A DNA stretch of 35,840 bases from an uncultured bacterium (GCA_947073645.1 CAMTMK010000018.1:1-35840); one strand, 5' to 3'. Positions 25,603 through 33,750 are shown, numbered from the stretch's first letter. Notes: generated from the letters alone by a model not told the origin. A program made the numbers and translations.

Positions 25603-25631
25603 ATTATAACGTTTTGCGAGGGGTTTGTCAA
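25603..25631 (-). promoter_or_regulatory. full-consensus sigma-70 promoter of the prepilin operon
   Basis: On the minus strand TTGACA (25626-25631), exactly 17 bp, then TATAAT (25603-25608). Both hexamers and the spacing are perfect. Transcription should begin near 25596, giving a ~13-nt leader with the ribosome binding site. Confidence 0.88.
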
Positions 25632-25634
25632 TCG

Positions 25635-25862
25635 TTAAACTTCAATAAATAAGCGTTGTCCGACTATATTTTGCCTGCCGTTATAATAACCTGCAAAATA
25701 ACCCCCGCGAACCGGAGTGTTTTTTGCATAATTATTTAAGCTGTTTCCATTGTAATTAACAAAGGGGTTGTTTGCATAAGGGTTAGAACTCCTTACGGGC
25801 GCTGCTACCTGTGTTGTCTGCGGAACAAACATTTGTGATAATAAATTTACAATACCTGCCAT
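25635..25862 (-). CDS. small Asn/Tyr-rich protein (75 aa), unknown function
   Basis: The 75-residue product starts after AGAGGT, 5-6 nt before the ATG. It begins MAGIVNLLSQMF, then is low in charge and rich in Asn, Tyr, Gly and Pro (NPYANNPFVNYNGN), suggesting a disordered or surface peptide. A TGA-TACAAT extended -10 (hexamer 25908-25913, minus strand) lies upstream. Its stop is only 3 bases before the -35 of the prepilin promoter, so read-through into that operon is possible. No family recognised. Confidence 0.6.
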   Translation of the reverse strand: MAGIVNLLSQMFVPQTTQVAAPVRSSNPYANNPFVNYNGNSLNNYAKNTPVRGGYFAGYYNGRQNIVGQRLFIEV

Positions 25863-25979
25863 TTCTACCTCTTTATTGAATTTAATGATTATGTTTATTT
25901 TGTCATTATTGTATCATATATTTATTGAAATTTTTAAAAATTCTTTACAAAATCATATAATTTATGTAGAATATTACCT

Positions 25980-27221
25980 ATGGAAAAGAAAAAAGTTCTA
26001 ATTGTCGGTGCATCTGCGAAGGAATATGCACTTGCCGAAAAATTTATTGCTAATGAATGTGATGTTGTTGTTGCGCCGGGCAATTGCAGAATAAAAGATA
26101 TTGCAGATTGTGTGGATATCAGGGAAGAAAATGTACAAGAGCTTTTGGAATATGTATTAGAAAATGCAGTTGATTTAACTGTTGCATCTTCTGAAACAGC
26201 AATAAAAAATGATATTGCAGAACTTTTTCAAAATAACCACCAGTTGATTTTTGCCCCATCTGCAAATAGTGCAGAAATGACTTTGAGCCGTTCTGCTGGT
26301 AAGAAATTTTTATACAGGTTAAGAATACCGACACCGCGTTTCTCTGTATATGATAAATTGCAAATGGCAGTGGATTACCTGAAAAATGCTCCTATGCCTC
26401 AGGTTATCAGAACAGATAAAGCATCTAACGGTATGGATAGGCTTGTTTGTACAACTTTTTTGACAGCAAAAACTTTTGCGGAAGATTTATTTGCTAAAGG
26501 TGAGGATAAAGTTGTATTTGAAGATTACGTTTTTGGACATGAATTTACTGTTTATGTTGTAACTGACGGTTATAATGCAGTTCATTTGGCAACTGTTGCA
26601 AATTATAAATTTGCCGAAGATGGAGACGGTGGTATTTTAACTTCCGGTACAGGTGCTTATACTCCTGATTATAAGGTTTCAAAAGAAGTTGAAGATGCTG
26701 TTATGAAGCATGTTGTAAGCAATGCTCTTCAAGCTTTGCAAAAGAGAGAAACTCCGTATTTAGGTATTCTTGGTGTTGATTGTGTGTTGAAAGATGATGG
26801 AAGATTTGTAACTTTAGATTTTAAATCATTTTTATCTGATCATGATGCAAAAGCTGTTTTAAATCTTGTCGATGAAAATATTTATACATTATTTGAAGCC
26901 TGTTCTGTAGGGTCTTTTGCTGATGATTATGAGATTATAAAAACTTCCGAAAGTGCATCTGTTTCAGCAGTACTTTCAACCAGAACCGGAGCTCAGGTTA
27001 TAGAAGGGTTTGATATTGTAGAAGCTGATATTACACCTTTTGCGTTGCCTAAGAACGATTATCTGGAATATGAAACTGTTGTCGGCAGAAATTTTGTTTT
27101 GACGAAAACTGCTAAAACTCTTTCCAGAGCTCGTCAAGGTTTATATGAGGATGCGGAGTTGATAAAATTTGCTGGTAAAAAATACCGTACTGATATTTGT
27201 GAGCAGGTTGAAAAATTTTAG
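25980..27221 (+). CDS. PurD-like ATP-grasp protein with eroded active site
   Basis: The 413-residue protein follows phosphoribosylamine-glycine ligase (PurD) from end to end: KKVLIVGASAKEYALAEKF in place of the VLVIGSGGREHAL opening, VVVAPGNCR for the APGN motif, FEDYVFGHEFTVYVV for the ATP-grasp strand, and GDGGILTSGTGAY for the GPNTGGMGAY loop. The C-terminal metal site reads LDFKSFLSD where PurD has LEFNARFGDPE, losing the Asn and Arg. Functional PurD is doubtful; a paralogue with another role or a regulatory protein is more likely. The promoter is TTTACA (25944-25949), 17 bp, TAGAAT (25967-25972), which ends 7 nt before the ATG with no Shine-Dalgarno, so it is probably leaderless. Confidence 0.8.
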   Translation: MEKKKVLIVGASAKEYALAEKFIANECDVVVAPGNCRIKDIADCVDIREENVQELLEYVLENAVDLTVASSETAIKNDIAELFQNNHQLIFAPSANSAEMTLSRSAGKKFLYRLRIPTPRFSVYDKLQMAVDYLKNAPMPQVIRTDKASNGMDRLVCTTFLTAKTFAEDLFAKGEDKVVFEDYVFGHEFTVYVVTDGYNAVHLATVANYKFAEDGDGGILTSGTGAYTPDYKVSKEVEDAVMKHVVSNALQALQKRETPYLGILGVDCVLKDDGRFVTLDFKSFLSDHDAKAVLNLVDENIYTLFEACSVGSFADDYEIIKTSESASVSAVLSTRTGAQVIEGFDIVEADITPFALPKNDYLEYETVVGRNFVLTKTAKTLSRARQGLYEDAELIKFAGKKYRTDICEQVEKF

Positions 27222-27242
27222 AACTTCATTATATATAAAAAT

Positions 27243-28217
27243 ATGAAGAACTATTATTCTATTCTTGGAGTTACACCTGACAGTACTTTTGCTGAGATAA
27301 AGTCAGCATATAGAGCTCTTGCGCGTAAATATCATCCCGATATAAATCCGCAGGGAACAGAAAAATTTAAAGATGTATCAGAGGCATATGATACATTATC
27401 TGATGCAAAAAAACGCTTGCATTATGATACTGTTAACGGCTTTTTTAAATCTACCAAAACTAAAACATCTTCAGAAAAAGCGCATGAAGAATACAAAAAA
27501 TCAACGTCGCATGAAGATGTTCAAAAGAAAACTAAGGATGAGTTTTCAAAAAAAATAAGCGATATTTTTAAGCAGAAGAAAAAAAATATTCCAAAACGCG
27601 GTGAAGATATTAATGAGCAAATTTCAGTTTCAATTAAAGATGCGATTAATGGATGTGAACGTACAATAAATGTTTTGCATACGTCTGAGTGCCCGCACTG
27701 TAAAGGCAGAAAATTTATTAACGGTGCAATTTGTTCTGTTTGTGACGGTACGGGAGAAAAATCCGAGCATAGAAAAATTACCGTAAAAATTCCTAAAAAT
27801 ATCAAAAATGGCGCCAAATTGCGTATTCCTGCCGAAGGTGATAAGGGGGAGAATGGCGGTAAGAACGGCGATTTGTATTTAAAAATTATTATTGAACAAA
27901 ATTCAAGAATACGTATAGAAGAAAATAATATAATTTTTAAAGTTCCAATTACTCCTTTTGAAGCAGTTTTGGGCGGGAATATTTCTATTCCGTCATTTGA
28001 TGGTAATTTGTCTTTGAAAATTCCTGCAAAAACTCATTCAGGTCAAAAATTCAGACTCGCAGGTCAGGGAGTTAAGCAAAATGGGAAAATTGGCGACCTA
28101 ATAATTCTTATAGATATTGAAATTCCTTCTTCTTTGTCGGATGATGAAATAAAGCTTTATGAAAAGCTGAAAAAGTTGTCCGCACAAAATTTAAGAGAGA
28201 ATTTATTAAATGGTTAA
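27243..28217 (+). CDS. DnaJ-like co-chaperone with a half zinc-finger
   Basis: The 324-residue protein has a J domain (~3-62, HPD at 31-33), a Lys/Glu-rich linker (~65-120) in place of the Gly/Phe region, a short zinc region with only two of the four CxxCxGxG-type motifs (CPHCKGRK at 150-157, CSVCDGTG at 164-171), and the C-terminal substrate-binding and dimer domain (~175-310, [11 protein letters not shown]). It should stimulate DnaK. It would bind one zinc, not two. The gene begins 21 bases after the PurD-like gene. No Shine-Dalgarno; TTGAAA (27208-27213), 16 bp, TATATA (27230-27235) ends 7 nt before the ATG. It overlaps queE by 8 bases. Confidence 0.88.
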   Translation: MKNYYSILGVTPDSTFAEIKSAYRALARKYHPDINPQGTEKFKDVSEAYDTLSDAKKRLHYDTVNGFFKSTKTKTSSEKAHEEYKKSTSHEDVQKKTKDEFSKKISDIFKQKKKNIPKRGEDINEQISVSIKDAINGCERTINVLHTSECPHCKGRKFINGAICSVCDGTGEKSEHRKITVKIPKNIKNGAKLRIPAEGDKGENGGKNGDLYLKIIIEQNSRIRIEENNIIFKVPITPFEAVLGGNISIPSFDGNLSLKIPAKTHSGQKFRLAGQGVKQNGKIGDLIILIDIEIPSSLSDDEIKLYEKLKKLSAQNLRENLLNG

Positions 28218-28863
28218 AGTAAATGAAATTTTTGCTTCAATTCAGGGAGAAGGTTCGTATGTAGGGTACAAACAGCTGTTTGTCCGCTTTTGTAATTGTA
28301 ATTTGAAATGTAATTATTGTGATACGGAGTTTATGAGCGGTAAAGATTATAATCCTTGTGAGCTTGCGGATGAAGTAAATAAACATAAGGATGTTCATTC
28401 TGTTTCTTTGACTGGTGGTGAACCTCTTTTGCAGGTTGAATTTTTAAAAGAATTTTTGCCTCATGTGGAAAAGAAAATTTATCTGGAAACAAATGCGACT
28501 CTTGCGGATAAGTTTTTGGAAGTAAAACCTTTCGTTGACATTGTTTCAGCTGATATTAAGCTTGAAAGTGCTACTGGTATAAAAGATACTTATAAATTTC
28601 ATGACAAATTTTTTGAAGCATGTAAAGGTGTTGAAACTTTTGCAAAAATCGTATTTAATAGCGGAATTACGGATGAAGAAATCTTCCAATGTTGTGAATT
28701 GGGTAAGAAATACGGAATAGAACTTATTCTACAGCCTGAAATGGGAGAAAATGGTATGACTGTAGATTCAGATTTTTGTGCTAAAACACTTGATAAATTT
28801 TTGACAAAATATGAAAACGTAAGACTTATTCCACAGGTGCATAAATTTTTGGATGTAAGATAG
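28210..28863 (+). CDS. queE: 7-carboxy-7-deazaguanine synthase
   Basis: The 217-residue radical SAM enzyme converts CPH4 to CDG in the queuosine pathway. The 4Fe-4S cysteines are Cys30, Cys34 and Cys37 (CNLKCNYC), following [14 protein letters not shown], the QueE opening. LTGGEPLLQ binds SAM, and the C-terminus [11 protein letters not shown] is typical. Its start overlaps the dnaJ-like gene. No other queuosine gene is in the window. Confidence 0.95.
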   Translation: MVKVNEIFASIQGEGSYVGYKQLFVRFCNCNLKCNYCDTEFMSGKDYNPCELADEVNKHKDVHSVSLTGGEPLLQVEFLKEFLPHVEKKIYLETNATLADKFLEVKPFVDIVSADIKLESATGIKDTYKFHDKFFEACKGVETFAKIVFNSGITDEEIFQCCELGKKYGIELILQPEMGENGMTVDSDFCAKTLDKFLTKYENVRLIPQVHKFLDVR

Positions 28864-28898
28864 TTTTTATGTTATAATGGGATAAAAGAAGGTGGAAT

Positions 28899-29432
28899 AT
28901 GAGCGTAAAAAGAGTTTTACAATATGGTGAAAAAAGTTTGAGAGAACCGTCAAAAGAGGTTCATAAAGTTTCTAAAAAAATTCAGGAACTTGTGCAGGAT
29001 TTGCTGGATACAATGTATGCTAAAAACGGTGTCGGTATGGCGGCTCCGCAAATTGGTGTTAATTATAGGGTGTTTGTTATTGATGTTTCTAAAAATGACG
29101 AACCGCTTAATCCTATTGTTTTTATTAATCCGAAAATTATTAAAAAATCAGGTTCGTGTGTTGCTCAAGAAGGCTGTATCAGCTTCCCCGAAGCTTATAC
29201 AGATGTAAAACGCTATTCAGATGTTATGGTAAAAGCTCTTGATAGAAACGGCAGACCATTTGTACTGGAAGCGAAAGACGGCGAACTTCTTGCACGTGCT
29301 ATTCAGCATGAAAATGACCACCTTGACGGGATTTTGTTTATTGATCACTGTGTGAACCGTTTTGAAACAGATGAAATTCTTGCAAAACATAAACTTCCGC
29401 CGATTGATCCGGAGAAATTAATAAATGATTGA
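28899..29432 (+). CDS. def: peptide deformylase
   Basis: The 177-residue metalloenzyme removes the formyl group from new proteins. The three motifs are GVGMAAPQIG, EGCIS with metal-binding Cys93, and HENDH with His137, Glu138 and His141. GAAGGTGGA precedes the ATG and a TATAAT (28873-28878) lies upstream, so it has its own promoter. Its end overlaps fmt by 8 bases. Confidence 0.97.
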   Translation: MSVKRVLQYGEKSLREPSKEVHKVSKKIQELVQDLLDTMYAKNGVGMAAPQIGVNYRVFVIDVSKNDEPLNPIVFINPKIIKKSGSCVAQEGCISFPEAYTDVKRYSDVMVKALDRNGRPFVLEAKDGELLARAIQHENDHLDGILFIDHCVNRFETDEILAKHKLPPIDPEKLIND

Positions 29433-30336
29433 TATAGTATTTTTTGGAACACCTGCAATAGCTTTAAAGTCTTTGGAATATCTTTATAATTCCGATAAAA
29501 TTAATGTGCTTGCTGTTGTTACGCAGCCTGACAAACCTGCAGGACGCGGGCATAAAATTTCTATGTCACCGATAAAACAGTTTGCTCTTGATAAAGGATT
29601 AGCTCTTTTTCAGCCAAAATCTATTCGCAAAGAGCCTGAAATTCAAGAAGAATTGAAGAAATTAAATCCCGATTTCTTTGTAACTTTTGCATTCGGACAG
29701 ATTTTGTCACAGGAAGTTTTAGATATTCCGAAATATGAAACAATTAATCTTCACGCATCATTATTGCCTAAATATCGCGGCGCTAATCCTATTCAACGTG
29801 CGATTATAAACGGAGATAAGGAAACCGGTATATGTACAATGATTACTGAACTCGGGCTAGACTGCGGTGATGTCTGCATGCGCGAAGTTATTCAAATCCC
29901 TGATGATATGACTTGTGTTGATTTGTTTGAAAAAATCAGTGAAACTTCTCCTGAATTATTAGAAAAAACACTTATAGGACTTGTTGAAAAAACTATTGCC
30001 CCTGAAAAACAGTGCGAAAACGGTGTTTGTATGGCAAACAAGCTTACAAAAGAAGAAACATTAATTGATTGGACAAAGTCTGCACAGGAAATTCATAATC
30101 TCGTGCGTGGAATTTATAAATTCCCTTCAGCATATTTTATTCATAATGATAAGATTATCAAAGTTCTTGAAACCCGTGTAGTAAATGGCTCCGGTAAATG
30201 TGGAGAGTTTGTCAGATTTTCTAAAGAAGGTATTGAAGTCGGATGCGGTAAAGATTGCATTTTGCTTGTAAAAGTTAAACCTGAGGGTAAAGGTGAAATG
30301 CTTGCAAGTGCTTGGAGTAACGGAATTAAAAAATGA
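29425..30336 (+). CDS. fmt: methionyl-tRNA formyltransferase
   Basis: The 303-residue enzyme formylates Met-tRNAi with 10-formyl-THF. FFGTPAIALKSLEYL, LHASLLPKYRGANPIQRAI (catalytic Asn, His, Asp region) and TELGLDCGDV are characteristic, followed by the OB-like C-domain. The def-fmt order is the classic pairing, so the two steps of formylation and deformylation are co-expressed. Its stop overlaps the aroH start by 4 bases. Confidence 0.97.
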   Translation: MIDIVFFGTPAIALKSLEYLYNSDKINVLAVVTQPDKPAGRGHKISMSPIKQFALDKGLALFQPKSIRKEPEIQEELKKLNPDFFVTFAFGQILSQEVLDIPKYETINLHASLLPKYRGANPIQRAIINGDKETGICTMITELGLDCGDVCMREVIQIPDDMTCVDLFEKISETSPELLEKTLIGLVEKTIAPEKQCENGVCMANKLTKEETLIDWTKSAQEIHNLVRGIYKFPSAYFIHNDKIIKVLETRVVNGSGKCGEFVRFSKEGIEVGCGKDCILLVKVKPEGKGEMLASAWSNGIKK

Positions 30337-30680
30337 TAACAAAAGGAATTAGAGGTGCAATTACTGTTGAAAATAATTCGGTAGAAGCTTTAAGAGAAGC
30401 TGCTCTTGAGCTGTTAAAGGAAATTATTACTAAAAATAATATTGCACAAGATAAAATTTCGCATGTTATTTTTACAACTACAAGTGATTTGAATGCAGAG
30501 TTTCCTGCGAAGTTTGCACGTCTTGAACTCGGCTGGGATAGTGTTGCTATGATGTGTTTTCATGAGCTTGATGTGCCAAATTCTCTTGCCATGTGTTTAA
30601 GAGTGCTCATTGTTGCTAACTGCGAAAATGATTTTATTCCGCAGTTTGTGTATTTAAAAGGTGCATCTAAATTAAGATAG
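30333..30680 (+). CDS. aroH: chorismate mutase, AroH type
   Basis: The 115-residue protein is the trimeric AroH class: KGIRGAITVENNS at the N-terminus (active-site Arg), AMMCFHELDVPNSLAMCLRVLI containing the Glu and Arg ligands, and IPQFVYLKGA. It converts chorismate to prephenate for Phe and Tyr synthesis. It starts inside the end of fmt (ATGA) with no clear ribosome binding site, so it depends on coupling. It overlaps the convergent gene at 30672 by 9 bases. Confidence 0.94.
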   Translation: MITKGIRGAITVENNSVEALREAALELLKEIITKNNIAQDKISHVIFTTTSDLNAEFPAKFARLELGWDSVAMMCFHELDVPNSLAMCLRVLIVANCENDFIPQFVYLKGASKLR

Positions 30681-32621
30681 TCTTGTAATTTCTGTCATTG
30701 CAGGGTCTAAAAGTCTTCTGCCAATGTTCGGAAAATCAATTGAACATAGCATTTTGTTGCCATATTTAATCATTTTTTCAACAACACCTTCACCGTATTT
30801 AGCGGTAGAAACTCTGTCACCGGGTTCAAAAGACTGAACATCCCCTTCTAAGTCTTCTTCTGCCGGATAAATTGGAACTACAGGCGGTAATTCTTCTTCA
30901 TAATCCACAAATTCAGGCATTTCTTCTTCGCCTACAAGTGATATTTCATCAGTAACAGCCAAATCATCAATTAAATTAAGATCATCTTCTGTTAAATCGT
31001 CTTGTGTTTCAAATTCATCATCTTCAGTTGGAAGTTTTTCGTAAAAAACTTTATCCACATCTTTTGCAACTTGCTCTACCAGTTCGTCATTTGAAAGTTC
31101 TTGCGGTAATTCATCTTCAATAAATTCATCTTGATAATATTCTTCACTTGCTAGTTGTGGAGCTTCTTCAAGCGGTTCGTATATTACATTATCGTCAAGA
31201 ATATTATCTACAGGCTGAATTTCGTCATACATAGAAACTTTATCTTGTTCAAATGATATTGGTTCTTCCTCAATAATCGGTTCTTCGATAAATTCTTCTT
31301 TTTCTTCTATTTCTGGATAATTTATTTCAGGAAATTCTTGTTGAATATCTTCTGCTGCATCTTCTTTTTCATTTTTTTCTTCCACTTTAACTGTAGTTTC
31401 CGGCATTGGAACAATTTCCGGTTCTTCAACTTCTTCTACAGGTGTCATTTCTGTAATAAGCGGAATGTTTTGTGTGTGTGCACCGTAGATTATGAATTCA
31501 TCACTGTTAAGTTTTCCCAAGAACGAATTATAGCTTGCGAAATCATGTTGTAATGTTAACGGCGCAAAGAAAATAATATTTTGAGATGCTTCTTTGATTT
31601 CTTCAATATATTTAAACTCATGCGGGCAGATAACTGTTGTAAATATGTTATCTCTTGCAATATATCTTTTTAGAAGTTTTTTGCTTATGTTTGCGTTGTT
31701 CACTTTTACAAAGCAATAAATTTGTTCGTTTATTCCATTTAAAATTGAATAGATATATCTGATAACTTCTTTTTGAAGGGTTTCAGGGATTTCTGACAAA
31801 TCAATACTGATATTTTTAGCGTTTTCTATAGCTATACTCAAATCTAAAATATCTTTTAGAGTATCTGCGAATATATTTAATTCTTTATATTTAAGCAATT
31901 TATTTTTTAGTAAGATTAATTGCGGAATTTGAGTTTCTCTATACTGGCTGTCAATTACGCTGATAAATGAGTCGAACGGTAAAAATCTTTCGGGGAGTGT
32001 TTGAATATATTCTTGAACTTCAATAAAAATATCTTGAATCATTGCTTTGCTTACAGCATCAACATCTTCAAGGTCATTTTCATAAATAAAGTTAATGGTG
32101 TCAAAATTTAGCGGAAGTTTAAAATCTTTTCCGATAGAAATTGCTCTATCCCATTCAAATTGTCCTTCTGTATCGATTATGATTGCTTTTTCTTTAATCT
32201 GTTCTATAATGTTGCTTAAAAGTGTAGTTGTGTTGCTAAGGTTATTTGAGCAGATTAAAAGGTTATTTTCCAAAATTGTTTTATCAACGTTAAGATTAAC
32301 ATCTTGTTGAGCAAGACTGCCTAAAATAAGCGGGTCTTCCGCAGGTATTATGTCAAGAAGTTCGCTTGAGGGAAGCTTTGAAACATTGGCTTTTAGGGAA
32401 GGTATTGTGCCGTTATAATTTTTCAAAATACCCTCATCATTGAAAGTGAATAGTAATTTAACTATAGCATAGTTAGATGCGGGTTCTGATTTTAGGTTCA
32501 TAACCTGTGCAACGTATGGATTGTTTGAGTCTTCGATGATTACAAATCCGCCCAATGCAAGATTATCAGCTACGTCAAACGCTACTTTAACTAAATTGTT
32601 CTTAATTTCCAAAACCTTCAT
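30672..32621 (-). CDS. degenerate HerA-like ATPase with acidic linker and PcrA-type Tudor domain
   Basis: The 649-residue protein shows: a HAS-barrel-like N-domain (~1-90, GGFVIIEDSNNPYVAQV); a RecA/HerA-like core (~115-390) in which the Walker A position reads CSNNLSNTTTLL, lacking the GKS, followed by IIIDTEGQFEW, then KNISIDLSEIP and a late IIFFAPL; an acidic, Pro-rich disordered linker (~393-597); and a C-terminal 52-residue domain FEPGDRVSTAKYGEGVVE like the Tudor domain at the end of PcrA/UvrD, which binds RNA polymerase. ATP hydrolysis looks lost. The role may be scaffolding on DNA or RNA polymerase. TGAGGG precedes the ATG. The HerA-type assignment is by pattern only. Confidence 0.7.
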   Translation of the reverse strand: MKVLEIKNNLVKVAFDVADNLALGGFVIIEDSNNPYVAQVMNLKSEPASNYAIVKLLFTFNDEGILKNYNGTIPSLKANVSKLPSSELLDIIPAEDPLILGSLAQQDVNLNVDKTILENNLLICSNNLSNTTTLLSNIIEQIKEKAIIIDTEGQFEWDRAISIGKDFKLPLNFDTINFIYENDLEDVDAVSKAMIQDIFIEVQEYIQTLPERFLPFDSFISVIDSQYRETQIPQLILLKNKLLKYKELNIFADTLKDILDLSIAIENAKNISIDLSEIPETLQKEVIRYIYSILNGINEQIYCFVKVNNANISKKLLKRYIARDNIFTTVICPHEFKYIEEIKEASQNIIFFAPLTLQHDFASYNSFLGKLNSDEFIIYGAHTQNIPLITEMTPVEEVEEPEIVPMPETTVKVEEKNEKEDAAEDIQQEFPEINYPEIEEKEEFIEEPIIEEEPISFEQDKVSMYDEIQPVDNILDDNVIYEPLEEAPQLASEEYYQDEFIEDELPQELSNDELVEQVAKDVDKVFYEKLPTEDDEFETQDDLTEDDLNLIDDLAVTDEISLVGEEEMPEFVDYEEELPPVVPIYPAEEDLEGDVQSFEPGDRVSTAKYGEGVVEKMIKYGNKMLCSIDFPNIGRRLLDPAMTEITRLS

Positions 32622-32663
32622 TAAAATACCCTCACTTATGAATTTTATTTTACCATAAACATG

Positions 32664-33242
32664 CTAATTTTGTACTAAATCTTGAAGTTTGTTGTATATT
32701 TCAATAGTTAATAAACAGATTTTCAGATTTCTTTTGACAAGGCTTTTTATGGTTTCTTTGTAACATTTTAATAGAGCTTTGTTTAATCCGTTTTCTTCTT
32801 CAAGGTATGTTCTGATTTTATCGGAGTATTCTTTATCTCTTGTGTTAGGTTCGATTTTGTCAGCCAGAAAAACTATTTTTTCAAAATCTGTCATTTCAAG
32901 TTTTCCAAGAGTATGCCATCTAATTGCAGATAAAATTTCAGAGTCTGTTACTTCAAACTCTTTTTCTGCAATATAGGCGCTGACGGGTGCATGAAGTGTT
33001 TTGTAATTCAGCATTTCGCATTCTTCAACTTGAAGGTGTGTTTTTATAATTTCTAAAAGTTTTTCATTAGGAAAACATTTTGCACAATCGTGTAAAAGTC
33101 CGGCAATATATGCTTTATCCGTATTAAGGTTGAATTTTTGCGCCAATTCTTTTGCGCAGTCGGCAGTGCCCAGTGTATGAATATATCTTTCTTCTGATAA
33201 GTTTTCCTTTAGCCAGTTATTTATATAAGTTATTTCTTTCAA
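32664..33242 (-). CDS. yqeK: YqeK-type Ap4A hydrolase (HD domain)
   Basis: The 192-residue HD-domain protein carries RYIHTLGTADCAKELA, the metal motif LLHDCAK, LHAPVSAYIAE, IRWHTLGKLEM, and ADKIEPNTR, as in YqeK, which splits Ap4A symmetrically. The start is TTG at 33242, because AGGAGA lies 6 nt upstream and no ATG does. The start lies 26 bases inside nadD. The nadD-yqeK order is common in Firmicutes and relatives. Confidence 0.92.
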   Translation of the reverse strand: MKEITYINNWLKENLSEERYIHTLGTADCAKELAQKFNLNTDKAYIAGLLHDCAKCFPNEKLLEIIKTHLQVEECEMLNYKTLHAPVSAYIAEKEFEVTDSEILSAIRWHTLGKLEMTDFEKIVFLADKIEPNTRDKEYSDKIRTYLEEENGLNKALLKCYKETIKSLVKRNLKICLLTIEIYNKLQDLVQN

Positions 33243-33726
33243 TGTACTCTCCTACTTCTTTTGTTACTAAATCTGAAATTGGTTTGTTTTCTTTAATTCT
33301 TTGCCGGATTTTTGATGATGAAATATCTTCCGGGGCTCTGTCAAAGACTACAAAATCAATTAATTCTTTCAGTTTGTCTGCTTCATACCAAGTATCAAAT
33401 TTTTCGATTGCATCTTTGCCGATTATAAAATGAATTTTGCCTTCAATATCATATTTTTTGTAAAGTTCTTGGATAGTTAAATATGTATATGATTTCCCTT
33501 TTCTTTGATATTCAATATCAGAGATTTCAAATTTAGGATGTTTTTTTATTGCAAGTTCAACCATATTATAGCGATGTTCGCTCAAAGCTGTATCTTTATG
33601 AGGCGGATTAAATGCTGGAATGAATAGAATTTTATCAAACCTGTATTTATCAAGTGCAAGTTCAGCCATCTTAAGATGGCTTTTGTGTATCGGATTAAAT
33701 GTACCTGCAAAAATACATAGTTTCAT
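33217..33726 (-). CDS. nadD: nicotinate-nucleotide adenylyltransferase
   Basis: The 169-residue enzyme makes deamido-NAD from nicotinate mononucleotide and ATP. FAGTFNPIHKSHLKMAE holds the (H/T)xGH-type motif as IHKSH, FIPAFNPPHKD follows, and SSSKIRQRIKE is the ISxTxxR-type motif. It is shorter than the usual 190-210 residues, but both nucleotide motifs are present. No Shine-Dalgarno; an extended -10 TGCTAAAAT (hexamer 33733-33738, minus strand) ends 6 nt before the ATG, so the mRNA is probably leaderless. Confidence 0.93.
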   Translation of the reverse strand: MKLCIFAGTFNPIHKSHLKMAELALDKYRFDKILFIPAFNPPHKDTALSEHRYNMVELAIKKHPKFEISDIEYQRKGKSYTYLTIQELYKKYDIEGKIHFIIGKDAIEKFDTWYEADKLKELIDFVVFDRAPEDISSSKIRQRIKENKPISDLVTKEVGEYIERNNLYK

Positions 33727-33732
33727 AAGCAG

Positions 33733-33741
33733 ATTTTAGCA
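33733..33741 (-). promoter_or_regulatory. nadD extended -10 promoter
   Basis: On the minus strand TGCTAAAAT precedes the ATG with only 6 nt between. The core TGTGCTAAAAT resembles the gatD promoter TGTGCTATAAT. No -35 is recognisable because its position is taken by a terminator hairpin. Confidence 0.65.
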
Positions 33742-33750
33742 CAAAGAAAA

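Noticed and set aside
25584-25631. TTG at 25631 as start of prepilin 2
   Set aside because: It is the -35 hexamer of the promoter; the extension would bury the prepilin leader.
25956-25961. TATAAT at 25956-25961 as the -10 of the PurD-like gene
   Set aside because: It has no -35 at usable spacing; TTTACA-17-TAGAAT just downstream fits better. Both remain possible.
30672-32621. CarD/CdnL assignment for the C-terminal domain
   Set aside because: The GDRV...YGEGVVE pattern followed by DFPNIGRRLL is closer to the short PcrA/UvrD end domain than to CarD, which has a longer following helix domain.
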